A DNA stretch of 64,000 bases. It comes from Litorivicinus sp. GTDB lineage: Bacteria > Pseudomonadota > Gammaproteobacteria > Pseudomonadales > Litorivicinaceae. The translations under genes were made by a program, and so were the position numbers. Under the pieces are notes generated by a model. The model saw only the letters and a program-made list of their open reading frames with translations. It made no database searches and had not been told where the DNA came from. Within the stretch, counting starts at the first letter, position 1, and every line of letters starts with the position of its first letter. Shown here one piece after another: positions 47,290 to 56,805 of this stretch. The stretch is taken from positions 1-64,000 of the forward strand of contig JAGYKJ010000002.1 in the NCBI GenBank assembly GCA_018401755.1. The letters run 5' to 3'.

Positions 47290-49167
47290 ATGGCAACGAC
47301 AGCAAATGAAATGCAGACCTTGACCGCCCAGGCCGCTCAGTCAGGGCAGGCTCCTGCAGTAAAAGATACAACGGGATTGACTGCCTCGGCCGCACCGACT
47401 GGGATGCAAGCGCGGCTGATCGAAATGTTCCCGAGTATGAAAGATATCCTGCTGGAACCTGCGGTCAAAAAAGCCACGCCAGCGGTGATGATGTTAATCA
47501 TCTTCTTGGTGTTTTTTGTGATCTACACCGCCTTGCAAGAGCCGGTCTATCGTCCGCTGTTCCCTGGAATGACAGACACCGATCGGCAATCGGCGATGGA
47601 GTCCCTCAAGGAAGGGGGCTTTACCGGAATGATTAATCGCTCGTCTGGGCAGCTTGAAGTGCCTGCTGAGCAATTTCATGAAGCACGGATTTATCTGGCA
47701 TCGAAAGGGATTCCCGCTGAAGGCGGCGCGCTCGGATTTGATGCACTGAAAGAGTCTGCCAACATTACCACCAGTCAGTTTATGGAGCAGGCGAACTACG
47801 CGGCGGCTGTCGAGCAAGAATTGGCGAAGAGTATTGTGCAGATCGCTAGCATTCAGCATGCGCGCGTGCATTTAGCGATTCCGCAACAAAGTGTGTTTGT
47901 GCGCGATCGGACGCCACCGAAAGCGTCGGTCGTTCTGCGTCGCTACCCAGGCCGTCACATTGATGACAGTCACGTGCGTGCGATCATTAATTTGATTGCT
48001 TCCAGCGTGCCCTATTTATTACCTGAGGACGTCTCTGTCGTTGATAACTTGGGTAATCTGCTCAGTGACTCGGCGCGCGATAGCGCATTGGGGATGACAG
48101 CCGCACAGCTCCAGCACAAGCAACAGATTGAAGACACCTACCGCAATCGTATTTATCAGCTACTTGGTCCGATCTATGGTGAGGACAATGTGCGTAGTCA
48201 GGTTGATGTGGTCCTGGATTTCACAGAAACAGAGAGTACCTTTGAAACCTATGATCCGAGTTCGAAAGGATCCGTGACACGTTCTGAGGTGCTTTCATTG
48301 GATCGTACGGCGCGAGCCGATGCGGAAGGTGTGCCTGGCTCAACCACGAACCAGCCGCCAGAAGATGCAGAATTTAGTCTCGATGGGTCTGCGACAACCA
48401 AAGGTGGTGCGAATATTGGTGAGACCATTTCCAGTCGGACAACGCGTAACTATGAAATGGATCGGACTATTCGGACGGTCCGGGACGCATCCGGGGGAGT
48501 GAAGCGAGTCTCAGTTGCTGTTGCGGTGAACCGCTTTGCGCCTGGAGAGTATCCGGTTGCCTCAGAAGGAATGGATCCCGCTGATTTTGAGGGGCCTGAT
48601 ACTCCAGAAATCTCCTTATCTGAATTGACACGTTTAAATGATTTGATTCGCGGCGTGGTGAATTATGATGAGACTCGTGGTGACGTTGTTGCAGTTGTCG
48701 CCACCCCGTTTAGTGTGGATGCCAATAAGGAGCCTGTGATGCCCTGGTATGAAAATGTACTCCTACTCAATACGATTGAAGGTGGCTTGGCGATCCTCGC
48801 ATTCTTAATATTGATCTTCGTAGTCGTGCGCCCAATTGCCTATAAGTTGCTGAGTATTCCGCTGCCCCACGAGCGCAAAGCAGTGGCTGCCGCGCAGGTG
48901 GAGGCGCAGGCGCAACAATTGGCGATCGCTGCAGCCCAAGCGGCATCAGGCGAAGACGCGCCGAGTGGAGACGAGATTGAAATTACCGAAGGTGAGACCT
49001 TGGAAGAGATTCGTGCCAAGCTGAAACCTAAGAAATCCTCGATTTCCATGGATATGTTAGACACAGCCAACTCATATGACGACAAAGTCGCGTTGATCCG
49101 CATGCTGGTTCAAGAAGATTCGGGACGCGTTGCCAATGTGTTGAAGAACATGATTAAGGCCAGCTAG
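47290..49167 (+). CDS. fliF: FliF, flagellar MS-ring protein
   Basis: Builds the inner-membrane MS ring that houses the export gate. Two transmembrane segments frame a large periplasmic region (about residues 66-84 and 497-520). Conserved motifs include YRPLFPGM near the N terminus, the RVHLAIPQQSVFVRD ring-building motif, and NPYTEYL-like replacement DDKVALIRMLVQEDSGRV at the C terminus that binds FliG. At 625 residues it is normal-to-long with an acidic tail region rich in Gln/Ala. Confidence 0.95.
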   Translation: MATTANEMQTLTAQAAQSGQAPAVKDTTGLTASAAPTGMQARLIEMFPSMKDILLEPAVKKATPAVMMLIIFLVFFVIYTALQEPVYRPLFPGMTDTDRQSAMESLKEGGFTGMINRSSGQLEVPAEQFHEARIYLASKGIPAEGGALGFDALKESANITTSQFMEQANYAAAVEQELAKSIVQIASIQHARVHLAIPQQSVFVRDRTPPKASVVLRRYPGRHIDDSHVRAIINLIASSVPYLLPEDVSVVDNLGNLLSDSARDSALGMTAAQLQHKQQIEDTYRNRIYQLLGPIYGEDNVRSQVDVVLDFTETESTFETYDPSSKGSVTRSEVLSLDRTARADAEGVPGSTTNQPPEDAEFSLDGSATTKGGANIGETISSRTTRNYEMDRTIRTVRDASGGVKRVSVAVAVNRFAPGEYPVASEGMDPADFEGPDTPEISLSELTRLNDLIRGVVNYDETRGDVVAVVATPFSVDANKEPVMPWYENVLLLNTIEGGLAILAFLILIFVVVRPIAYKLLSIPLPHERKAVAAAQVEAQAQQLAIAAAQAASGEDAPSGDEIEITEGETLEEIRAKLKPKKSSISMDMLDTANSYDDKVALIRMLVQEDSGRVANVLKNMIKAS

Positions 49168-49177
49168 GAGCGAACCC

Positions 49178-50239
49178 ATGGCGGACGAGAAAAATCAGGA
49201 TCCGTTTGCATCCCCGGTCTTATCGGACAAGGTGCGCGAGGAGATTGAGGGCCTGACATCCACAGAGCGAGCAGCTGTGTTGCTGCTCCTACTGGGCGAG
49301 AAAGAGGCTGCTGGGATCATTAAGTATATGAATCCTAAAGAAGTACAGGCGATTGGTGCTGCCATGGTCAGTGCGTCGGACTTGTCTCAAGAAGCGGTCA
49401 ACTTTGTTTTGGATCAGTTTGTTCTGACTTTGAAGCAACAGACCAGTTTGGGCCTTGGATCATCAGATTATGTGGAAAGTGTCCTAAAGCAGGCGCTTGG
49501 CGAAGATAAGGCTGCCTCGGTCTTGGGCCGGATCATGCCAGGTCAGTCCAGTAAGGGTCTCGAAATATTGCGTTGGATGGATGCGCGAGCCATTGCCGAT
49601 ATGGTTCGTAATGAACACCCGCAAGTCGTCGCGATTATCTTGTCTGTACTCGAATATGAAGTGGCAGCAGATGTATTGAACTACCTGCCGCGAGAGACAC
49701 GTGCTGAAATCATGCAGCGGGTGGCCCGTCTTGAAACAGTCCAGCCAGCAGCCATGGAAGAGCTTGAGGCGATCATGAAGAAGCAGTTCAGCTCAAATTC
49801 GTCTGCGCGCTCATCGAGTGTTGGGGGTGTTGCCGCGGCGGCAAAGATCATGAACTTTGCGAAAGTAGATCTTGAAACGCAGGTGATGTCGGGGCTGTTA
49901 AATCTAGACCAAGAGATTGCTCAACAGATCCAAGACAACATGTTTACCTTTGAGAATCTGGTCGATGTGGATAATCGTGCGATTCAGGTGATTATGCGGA
50001 ATGTCGAGCCTGATCTCTTGATGACAGCGTTGAAGGGTTCAAGTGAGCCCTGTAAAGAGAAGTTCTTTGGCAATATGTCATCCCGTGCCCGCGTCATGTT
50101 TATCGATGACATGGAGGCGAAGGGACCGATTCGGATTTCTGATGTGGAAGATGCGCAGAAGAAGATTATGCGGACGGCCCGGAAATTATCAGATTCAGGC
50201 GAGTTAGTCCTCGCGGGACGCGGTGATGACTTCGTCTAA
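49178..50239 (+). CDS. fliG: FliG, flagellar motor switch protein
   Basis: Rotor protein that transmits torque from the stator. It has 353 residues in three armadillo-like domains. RNEHPQVVAIILS (middle domain, the EHPQ motif) and the C-terminal torque helix region FGNMSSRARVMFIDDMEAKGPIR with alternating charges are clear. It overlaps fliH by 17 bases. Confidence 0.96.
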   Translation: MADEKNQDPFASPVLSDKVREEIEGLTSTERAAVLLLLLGEKEAAGIIKYMNPKEVQAIGAAMVSASDLSQEAVNFVLDQFVLTLKQQTSLGLGSSDYVESVLKQALGEDKAASVLGRIMPGQSSKGLEILRWMDARAIADMVRNEHPQVVAIILSVLEYEVAADVLNYLPRETRAEIMQRVARLETVQPAAMEELEAIMKKQFSSNSSARSSSVGGVAAAAKIMNFAKVDLETQVMSGLLNLDQEIAQQIQDNMFTFENLVDVDNRAIQVIMRNVEPDLLMTALKGSSEPCKEKFFGNMSSRARVMFIDDMEAKGPIRISDVEDAQKKIMRTARKLSDSGELVLAGRGDDFV

Positions 50240-51458
50240 GCGGGTCTACATCTCATCAGCGGAGGAGGAGGTTGTACCCTTCGCGCTCGATGATTTACTC
50301 AATCGTGAGATCGATCAGACCTTCGAGGAAGCTGCCTGGCGATTGGCGGGCGATGAAGTTGTCTTTGAACCTCTGGCGATCAAAACCTTAACTGCTGAGC
50401 AGCTCGAGCGACTGAATCGCGGAGAGCCTTGGCAGCCCGAAGTTGACGAATCCGACGTTGATTCGATGCAGGAGTCTGTGGATTCCGATGCAGACACGTT
50501 ATCGAGTGATCTAGATCAGACTGACCCAGAGATTTCGGATGAAGCGTCCGTTGAAACTGTGGTTAACGAGCCAGATCCTGAGTGGTTGGAATCGCAGTTA
50601 GCGCTTGCCCGTGCTGAAGTTGAGGTGGCCCTTCGTGTCGAATACGACAGCCGGATTGAGGCACTGGAAACAGCGCTCACCGCGAAGGATACAGAACGTG
50701 AACAGGCAATTGCTGAGACTGAGGCACGGCTTCGTGAGGAAGCGGCCCAGGGCATGGCAGATGCAAAGCGTGCGCTGTCTGAGCTCACCACAAAAGTGAC
50801 GGACGCATCCCAGCAAGTGGGCCAGTTTTTTGAACCGCTTTCGCGGTTGGCCATCCATGTCGCGAGCCAGTTGGTTCGCGGCGAGCTGACATTGAGTTCA
50901 ACGGCCATTGCACGCTTAGTGCAAGGTTGTTTAGACCATCTTGAAGGACAAATTCCAGCTCGCCCACCGGTGTTGCGACTGCATCCGGATGACCTTGAGC
51001 GTTACATGGCCACATTGGGCGGTACCTTAGACGGCTTAGAAGTGCGTGCAGATCCATCATTGGCGCGTGGCGATGTGTCAATACAGATGAATGACTCCGC
51101 CATTGAAGACCTAATTCAGCACCGATTAGATCAATTGGTCTCGGTAATCTTTGGTACCCAGCAACCCTGGGCACAGGAGATCTTTACTCAAGAATCCCCT
51201 CAAAATGCGCAAGATTGGCCGCCTCCACAGGAGGCTTCCGCGTGGTCCGCCGAAGCCATGACCGCGGATGCGGAGGTCATTGTGGATTGGGAGCCGGTGA
51301 CAGAGGAGTTGGTGACAGAGGAGTTGGTGGAAGAGGAGTCGCTCGCACAGGACTTGGATCTCGAGAATTCCTCTGAAGAGATGGTTGAAGAGACCAGGCC
51401 AGACGAATCAGTCACTTTAGATGACGCTGCCAATGCAGACCTTGGGGCCGTTGCCTGA
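50223..51458 (+). CDS. fliH: FliH, export ATPase regulator with acidic extensions
   Basis: Stator-like regulator of the FliI ATPase in the type III export apparatus. The core (about residues 120-310) has a long Glu/Ala/Arg coiled coil followed by a C-terminal domain with RLHPDDLERY and ADPSLARGDV. At 411 residues it is much longer than typical FliH (about 230-260). Additions are an acidic N terminus and an acidic tail including the tandem peptide VTEEL (15-base repeat near 51297-51326). It overlaps fliG. Confidence 0.88.
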   Translation: MMTSSKRVYISSAEEEVVPFALDDLLNREIDQTFEEAAWRLAGDEVVFEPLAIKTLTAEQLERLNRGEPWQPEVDESDVDSMQESVDSDADTLSSDLDQTDPEISDEASVETVVNEPDPEWLESQLALARAEVEVALRVEYDSRIEALETALTAKDTEREQAIAETEARLREEAAQGMADAKRALSELTTKVTDASQQVGQFFEPLSRLAIHVASQLVRGELTLSSTAIARLVQGCLDHLEGQIPARPPVLRLHPDDLERYMATLGGTLDGLEVRADPSLARGDVSIQMNDSAIEDLIQHRLDQLVSVIFGTQQPWAQEIFTQESPQNAQDWPPPQEASAWSAEAMTADAEVIVDWEPVTEELVTEELVEEESLAQDLDLENSSEEMVEETRPDESVTLDDAANADLGAVA

Positions 51459-51497
51459 GACCGATGCAGACCCGCAGGATGATTCGGATTCCAGGGT

Positions 51498-52814
51498 ATG
51501 ACGGAGTTTGGTCGCTGGGTTGAGACTGTCATTCCACAAATGAAACCAGCCTATGTTGAGTCGACTGGGACCTTGGTCCGTGTCGTTGGATTAATGCTTG
51601 AGGCGCGTGGTCTTTTGGCGCCCCTTGGCGCCCTATGCCGTATTGAGGGCCTTGACCATGCGGCAATTGATGCGGAGGTGGTCGGTTTTCAAGACAATAC
51701 ACTCTACCTCATGCCGTTTAATGAGCCCTCAGGTGTTGGCCCAGGTGCCCGGGTTCGGTTAATCAGTGCGACGGCAAAAGCGCGGGTGGGTCATGCGCAA
51801 CTGGGTCGTATCTTGGATGGCTTAGGACAACCCTTGGATGGGAAACCTGCACCACAGTGTGAGCGCACCCTAGGGCTGTCCGGATTGCCCGTGAATCCTA
51901 TGGAGCGAGGTGCGATTCAGGATGTCCTCGATGTCGGTGTCAAAACGTTAAATGGCTTATTGACCATTGGGAAGGGGCAGCGGATTGGCCTCATCGCCGG
52001 ATCTGGTGTTGGTAAGAGTGTGCTGCTGGGAATGATTACCCGATTTACCAAAGCAGATGTGGTCGTGATCGGACTCATTGGCGAGCGCGGTCGCGAGGTT
52101 CGAGAATTTATTTCCGAAACTCTCGGGCCTGAGGGTCTGAAAAAATCGATCGTCGTTGCCTCACCAGCAAACGAATCTCCTGTCCTGCGCTTAAGAGCCA
52201 CGCATCTTGCACATTTGATTGCCGAGTATTGGCGTGAGCAGGGTAAGGATGTGTTATTGCTGCTGGATTCTCTGACTCGCGTTGCCCATGCGCAGCGGGA
52301 AATCGGTCTTGCAGTGGGTGAACCACCCACCACCAAGGGCTATCCACCGTCTGTCTTTGCCTTACTTCCAAAGCTGATCGAACGCTCTGGTGTTGGACGA
52401 TTTGGTCATGGATCCATTACTGCGATCTACACAGTGCTCGCCGAGGGCGATGATCGATCGGATCCGATCGTCGATATTGCACGCGCGTCCCTGGATGGCC
52501 AGGTGATGATGTCTCGAGAATTGGCGGACGCCGCTTTCTATCCGGCAATCGATCTCACGGGGTCGGTCAGTCGTGTCATGAATGCCTTGGTTGACCCTGC
52601 CGACTTGACCCGAGCCAACACTTTTCGTCGATATTGGTCTTTGTACCAGCAAAATCGGGATTTGATTCAAATCGGAGCCTATCAGCAGGGGACTAACCCC
52701 GAGCTTGATCAGGCGATTGCGAAACGCAGCCAGATGGAGACATTCATGCGGCAAACGATGAACGATCACTGCGATTTGGCGGCAACGCGGCGCGCGTTAT
52801 CGAGTGTGCTCTGA
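51498..52814 (+). CDS. fliI: FliI, flagellum-specific export ATPase
   Basis: Hexameric ATPase related to the F1 beta subunit that promotes substrate entry to the export gate. Walker A is AGSGVGKSV, Walker B is VLLLLDSLTR, and GEPPTTKGYPPSVFALLPKL follows. It has 438 residues, normal length. It shares one base with the fliJ start. The 39-base gap after fliH holds no recognisable site. Confidence 0.96.
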   Translation: MTEFGRWVETVIPQMKPAYVESTGTLVRVVGLMLEARGLLAPLGALCRIEGLDHAAIDAEVVGFQDNTLYLMPFNEPSGVGPGARVRLISATAKARVGHAQLGRILDGLGQPLDGKPAPQCERTLGLSGLPVNPMERGAIQDVLDVGVKTLNGLLTIGKGQRIGLIAGSGVGKSVLLGMITRFTKADVVVIGLIGERGREVREFISETLGPEGLKKSIVVASPANESPVLRLRATHLAHLIAEYWREQGKDVLLLLDSLTRVAHAQREIGLAVGEPPTTKGYPPSVFALLPKLIERSGVGRFGHGSITAIYTVLAEGDDRSDPIVDIARASLDGQVMMSRELADAAFYPAIDLTGSVSRVMNALVDPADLTRANTFRRYWSLYQQNRDLIQIGAYQQGTNPELDQAIAKRSQMETFMRQTMNDHCDLAATRRALSSVL

Positions 52815-53248
52815 TGGCGCCTTGGCAATTACTGAAATCTCGTGAAGAGCAGCGCCGTGATCAGCATTCGCAAGTGGTGCAATCCCATGCGCAGGAAGTG
52901 GAGAGGCTCAAAGAGACGCTGGCTCGGATTGAAGCCATTCTGGCGGACTATGTGAGCCGGTTGGCAGAGATTCAGCGGGCACCTCACCAAATGGCAGATA
53001 TTCGCATGTACCAAGAGTCGATTCGGCAAATGCGTGCAGTCGAGCGGCAAGCGCGGTTCCGGATGGCGCGTGCGGAAGGCGATCTCATTGGATTACGAAG
53101 TGAGCTGACACAACTCGAATTAAGCTGTCGAAAATACACCAAGCTTTGCGAAAGAGAGCTTGAAATTCAGAGGGTTAGCGAGGACCAGCAGGAGACCCGA
53201 GAGCTCGATGAAATAGCCACGCAAGGACATTATCGCCGCACTCGCTAG
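52814..53248 (+). CDS. fliJ: FliJ, export chaperone-like coiled coil
   Basis: Antiparallel coiled-coil protein that inserts into the FliI ring and contacts the export gate. It has 144 residues, almost entirely heptad-patterned and rich in Arg, Glu and Gln. Sequence identity in the family is low, so the call rests on position after fliI and on the coiled-coil profile. It ends the first sigma-54 operon. Confidence 0.85.
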   Translation: MAPWQLLKSREEQRRDQHSQVVQSHAQEVERLKETLARIEAILADYVSRLAEIQRAPHQMADIRMYQESIRQMRAVERQARFRMARAEGDLIGLRSELTQLELSCRKYTKLCERELEIQRVSEDQQETRELDEIATQGHYRRTR

Positions 53249-53251
53249 AAC

Positions 53252-53267
53252 TTGGCGCGCTGCTTGC
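53252..53267 (+). promoter_or_regulatory. Sigma-54 promoter of the fliK-flhB operon
   Basis: TTGGCGCGCTGCTTGC has GG at 53254-53255 and GC at 53266-53267 with exactly ten bases between, matching the sigma-54 consensus. It begins four bases after the fliJ stop, and the predicted start near 53279 precedes the fliK ATG by about 32 bases. Confidence 0.82.
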
Positions 53268-53310
53268 TTAGCTCTTGAAGCACAGGCTGTTTTGAGAGGG
53301 TGATTGCCAG

Positions 53311-54534
53311 ATGGCGACCGTACAATCCATGAATCCGATGCTTCCAGCATCGCAACCGTCTCAACCGTCTCAACCGTCACAGACTCCTGACTCAACCAAT
53401 GAACCTGGTGGACCGCGTGGGTTTGGGCGTCTTGTTGAAGATGCACAGGATGCTCCGCCACCCCAGAAGCCGACCTCGGCGTCGGCTCCGGCTGACTCCC
53501 GACCCGCAAACGAAGTGACCCAAAGCTTTATCCCGGTGATCTCGCATGGGCGAATACAGCACCTGGGTGAGATTGAGTTGATTGTCGGTGAGTCGGATGT
53601 ATCGGCTGAGTCACTGGTCGAGTTTATGCGCTCCCAAGGGTTTTCAATTGGTGATGCCAAACAGGTACTCGGGCTCCAAGAGGGTGAGTCTGTTGCCGTG
53701 ACCAATGAGCTTGGCTTGCCTCAGAAATTCCAGAAAGGCCACGGAGTGCTGTCCCTCTCCCAAGCACTATTGAATCAAATCATGTCGCCCACGACGTCGG
53801 ATGACACCTTTTTCATCCACGAAATTGTGATCCCAAAACATGCTCTCGGCGACTTGAAAGCACTGCTGGATCAACCCGCACGATCACAGCAGATGATAAG
53901 TGACTTGCTCAACGTGTTCGATGAGGGGATGGTGAGTGACGCTGGTCGCGCAAATCTGACGGGATCTGGAATGAGTCAGGAGGAGGGGCGATCCAATGCG
54001 TTCTCTCAATCCAACTCTTTTGCGCGACAGCTTGATTTACAAAGTGGTCCGCAATTGACGCAAAATTCCGATTTTCGGAGCATGATTGCTGATTTTTTGA
54101 GACGTTCGGATAATTTACAGCAGCTATCGGATCGCATGGGCCAAATGATGGCGGCCCGGATGGCCGGCCAGATTGGACGGGGTCAGTGGTCTCTGGAAAT
54201 GACGTTGCACCCGGCACAACTGGGGCGTATTGAGATTGATATGGAAATGACTGAACGAGGTCTTGAAGCCCAGTTCAGAACAACCCAAAGTGTGACAAGA
54301 GACCTGTTACTGGAATCGATGCCACGTTTGAAAGCATGGTTCGAAGAAGGTGGCATTAATGTTGCATCGACTCTGGTCGATATGGGTTTTCAGCGGAATA
54401 ATGGCGAAAACCCGACAGCACGTGATGAAGTCGCATCTCGTGATCCATCTGTCGGAGTTGACGAAATGGATGATGGGGTTCTGGATCCGGAAGCGGGTTT
54501 AGATGGCCAGCACGGGTTGAACATACTGGTTTAA
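53311..54534 (+). CDS. fliK: FliK, hook-length control protein
   Basis: Exported molecular ruler that also switches export specificity through FlhB. The N terminus is disordered, Ser/Pro/Gln-rich and includes a nine-base microsatellite giving repeated SQP. The C-terminal domain (about residues 270-370) has GQWSLEMTLHPAQLGRIEID, the hydrophobic Flg_hook motif. It has 407 residues. Confidence 0.9.
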   Translation: MATVQSMNPMLPASQPSQPSQPSQTPDSTNEPGGPRGFGRLVEDAQDAPPPQKPTSASAPADSRPANEVTQSFIPVISHGRIQHLGEIELIVGESDVSAESLVEFMRSQGFSIGDAKQVLGLQEGESVAVTNELGLPQKFQKGHGVLSLSQALLNQIMSPTTSDDTFFIHEIVIPKHALGDLKALLDQPARSQQMISDLLNVFDEGMVSDAGRANLTGSGMSQEEGRSNAFSQSNSFARQLDLQSGPQLTQNSDFRSMIADFLRRSDNLQQLSDRMGQMMAARMAGQIGRGQWSLEMTLHPAQLGRIEIDMEMTERGLEAQFRTTQSVTRDLLLESMPRLKAWFEEGGINVASTLVDMGFQRNNGENPTARDEVASRDPSVGVDEMDDGVLDPEAGLDGQHGLNILV

Positions 54535-54549
54535 AACGAGGAAGAAGCG

Positions 54550-55128
54550 ATGGCTGACGAGCAGCTGGACGACGAAGAGAAGAAAGGCGGTAAAGGCCTG
54601 ATCAAGATCATCTTGATCGTGGTTGCAGTGCTGGTTCTTGTCGGGGTGACAGTAGGTGCCACCTTGTTCTTTACTGGATTTTTTGATCCAGCGCCTGAAG
54701 AGGCCGCTGAAGCGCAAATCCAACAAATTGAAACGGAAGCAGAGGCCGCAGCCGCTGTGACTGCAACGCAGCCTGCCAAGATTCAGCTTGCAGCGCCACA
54801 AATTGAGAAATTCGAGACCGTCTATTACGAGCTTGAGCGAGAAATGATCGCCAATCTTGCGAACTCACGGAAGGTCATGCAGGTGAAAGTCGCCATCATG
54901 ACCCATTACGACGAGCAGGTTGTTTCCAATATTGAGAAGCACACCTTTGCGATTCGCTCCGCGATCATGGATTTGATGCGGCAGGTGAGTGAACAACGCT
55001 TAGAAGAGCCAAGCTTCCGAGTTGAGTTTGCGGAAGATATTCGTCTCGCGATGAATAGTATCTTGGAAGAAAACGAAGACTTCGGGGGCATCGAACAGGT
55101 GTATTTCTCCGAGTTTATTGTCCAGTAA
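54550..55128 (+). CDS. fliL: FliL, stator-associated basal body protein
   Basis: Single-pass inner-membrane protein that forms a ring around stators and affects torque. The transmembrane helix is at about residues 20-42. The periplasmic stomatin-like domain runs from about 95 to 192 (TVYYELEREMIANLANSRKVMQVK, spread). An Ala/Glu-rich linker joins them. 192 residues is slightly long. Confidence 0.92.
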   Translation: MADEQLDDEEKKGGKGLIKIILIVVAVLVLVGVTVGATLFFTGFFDPAPEEAAEAQIQQIETEAEAAAAVTATQPAKIQLAAPQIEKFETVYYELEREMIANLANSRKVMQVKVAIMTHYDEQVVSNIEKHTFAIRSAIMDLMRQVSEQRLEEPSFRVEFAEDIRLAMNSILEENEDFGGIEQVYFSEFIVQ

Positions 55129-55142
55129 GCGGGAGACCCCTC

Positions 55143-56135
55143 ATGGCGTCGAATTTACTGACACCTGAAGAGCTGGCTGCGCTGGCCGAAGGTGTCGATA
55201 GCGGGGAACTCGCAGTCGACACTGGTTTTAATATGCAGGCTCGGGTCGTCAAACATGACCTGGCGTCTGAAGACTCGACACTTGGGATTAACCTCACGTC
55301 GATTGATATGATCAACGAGCGGTTTATTCGGATGTTCCGATTAGGCCTTCTGGAAGTGCTGCGAACCAGTCCGCGGATTAATCCTGCGCGCGTTCGCATC
55401 CTGAAATTCGGTGATTATTTAAAGGATCTAAAACCCCCGTTGTCAGTGACCACATGTCGGACACTGCCGTTACGTGGGTACAGCATGATTATCATCGAGC
55501 CGAATATCATTTTCAGTTCACTGGATAATTTCTTCGGCGGCTTTGGCAGAGGCATTGGCGCGTTACCGCCCGGCCGTCTGTTTACGCCCACTGAATCACG
55601 CATTATCAAAATTATGTTGGACCAGCTCTATGGCGCACTGCAAGAAGCTTGGGCTCCACTCTTGCCCGTTCACTTCGAACATGTGAGCTCAGAGATCAAT
55701 CCACAGTTCGCGCAAATCGCTGATGAAAATGATTTGGTCATTTTGTCTCGGTTTGAAGCTGAAATCGGGGATAACGTCAAAGGGTTTATCGATATCGTCT
55801 ATCCCTATGCCTCACTGAAGCCCATTCGTGAGCTTTTGCGGAGTCGGTTGCAGACCGGTGATGGGCAAGAGGAGTCTGATAAAATCTGGACTCGCAGTAT
55901 GGAATTGGCGGCAGGCGATGCTCGGCTTAGAACCAAGGTTGAACTGGCTAAGGTCAAGGTGAGCTTAAAGGATTTTGAGGAATTAGAAGTAGGTCAGGTG
56001 CTGTACTTTAAGAAGCCTGACTACGCACGCTTGATTGTTAACGATGTCCCGATTTACGCGTCGATCGTTGGCACCCATGGTAACCAGGTCGCGATCCGGA
56101 TCGAAAATCCGATCAAACCTGAGTCGACGAACTAA
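55143..56135 (+). CDS. fliM: FliM, flagellar motor switch protein
   Basis: C-ring component that binds phospho-CheY and FliG. The N-terminal LTPEELAALAEG matches the CheY-binding LSQ/EID-type segment in a modified form, and the middle domain carries the GGFG motif in NFFGGFGRG. The C-terminal SpoA domain pairs with FliN. It has 330 residues. fliN starts 10 bases after the stop. Confidence 0.95.
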   Translation: MASNLLTPEELAALAEGVDSGELAVDTGFNMQARVVKHDLASEDSTLGINLTSIDMINERFIRMFRLGLLEVLRTSPRINPARVRILKFGDYLKDLKPPLSVTTCRTLPLRGYSMIIIEPNIIFSSLDNFFGGFGRGIGALPPGRLFTPTESRIIKIMLDQLYGALQEAWAPLLPVHFEHVSSEINPQFAQIADENDLVILSRFEAEIGDNVKGFIDIVYPYASLKPIRELLRSRLQTGDGQEESDKIWTRSMELAAGDARLRTKVELAKVKVSLKDFEELEVGQVLYFKKPDYARLIVNDVPIYASIVGTHGNQVAIRIENPIKPESTN

Positions 56136-56145
56136 GGAGAGCAAC

Positions 56146-56478
56146 ATGGCTGACTTTATTGAAGAGAACGATGAGGTCGTGGAATCCCACGGCGGAAGCC
56201 CTGAAAGCGCTTCAGAAAGTAAAATGAATCGGGATGTGATTGAGAATATTCCTGTGACATTGGCAATCGAAGTCGGACGAGCGACTCTGAAGATCCGTGA
56301 CTTAATGCGGCTGACACAGGGAAGTGTGGTTGAGCTGGATCGGTTGGCGGGTGAGCCATTAGATATCGTGGTGAATGATACTGTGGTCGCACAAGGCGAA
56401 GTAGTTCTCGTCAATGACCGTTATGGCGTACGATTGACCCAAGTGATTTCCGCGGCGGATCGCATCAAGAACCTTTAA
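56146..56478 (+). CDS. fliN: FliN, flagellar motor switch protein
   Basis: C-ring SpoA-domain protein. The domain covers about residues 35-105 with IPVTLAIEVGRATLKIRDLM, LDRLAGEPLDIVVNDTVVA and RYGVRLTQV. The ATG at 56146 follows AAGGAG and gives 110 residues. A Glu/Ser-rich N-terminal tail precedes the core. Confidence 0.95.
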   Translation: MADFIEENDEVVESHGGSPESASESKMNRDVIENIPVTLAIEVGRATLKIRDLMRLTQGSVVELDRLAGEPLDIVVNDTVVAQGEVVLVNDRYGVRLTQVISAADRIKNL

Positions 56479-56496
56479 TAGCCGCATGGAGGATCG

Positions 56497-56805
56497 GTGG
56501 GTATTATTGATTGGGCGTCGTTTGCTGCCAGTTTTTTCCTTGTTCTGATCCTTCTTGCTGGGACCCTGTTTGCGCTGAAGCGCATGCAGGGCCTGAATTT
56601 CTCCAAACAACGCAACGGTCAGTTGCAGATTAAAGACAGCATTGCCCTTGGTACACGCCAGAAGTTGGTACTTGTTGAAGTAGGTACCCGACAGGTGTTG
56701 GTGGGACTGTCTCCAACCCAAATGACGCGCCTTGGTGAGTGGCGCACAGACAGTGTTGATTTTCAAGGCGTGATGCAACAGGTACGAGAGGAGCCTTCTT
56801 CATGA
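56497..56805 (+). CDS. fliO: FliO, export apparatus assembly protein
   Basis: Small membrane protein that helps assemble the FliP ring. It has one transmembrane helix (about residues 7-26) and a cytoplasmic domain with [33 protein letters not shown]. It starts with GTG at 56497 and has 102 residues. Its stop overlaps the fliP ATG as ATGA. Confidence 0.88.
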   Translation: MGIIDWASFAASFFLVLILLAGTLFALKRMQGLNFSKQRNGQLQIKDSIALGTRQKLVLVEVGTRQVLVGLSPTQMTRLGEWRTDSVDFQGVMQQVREEPSS

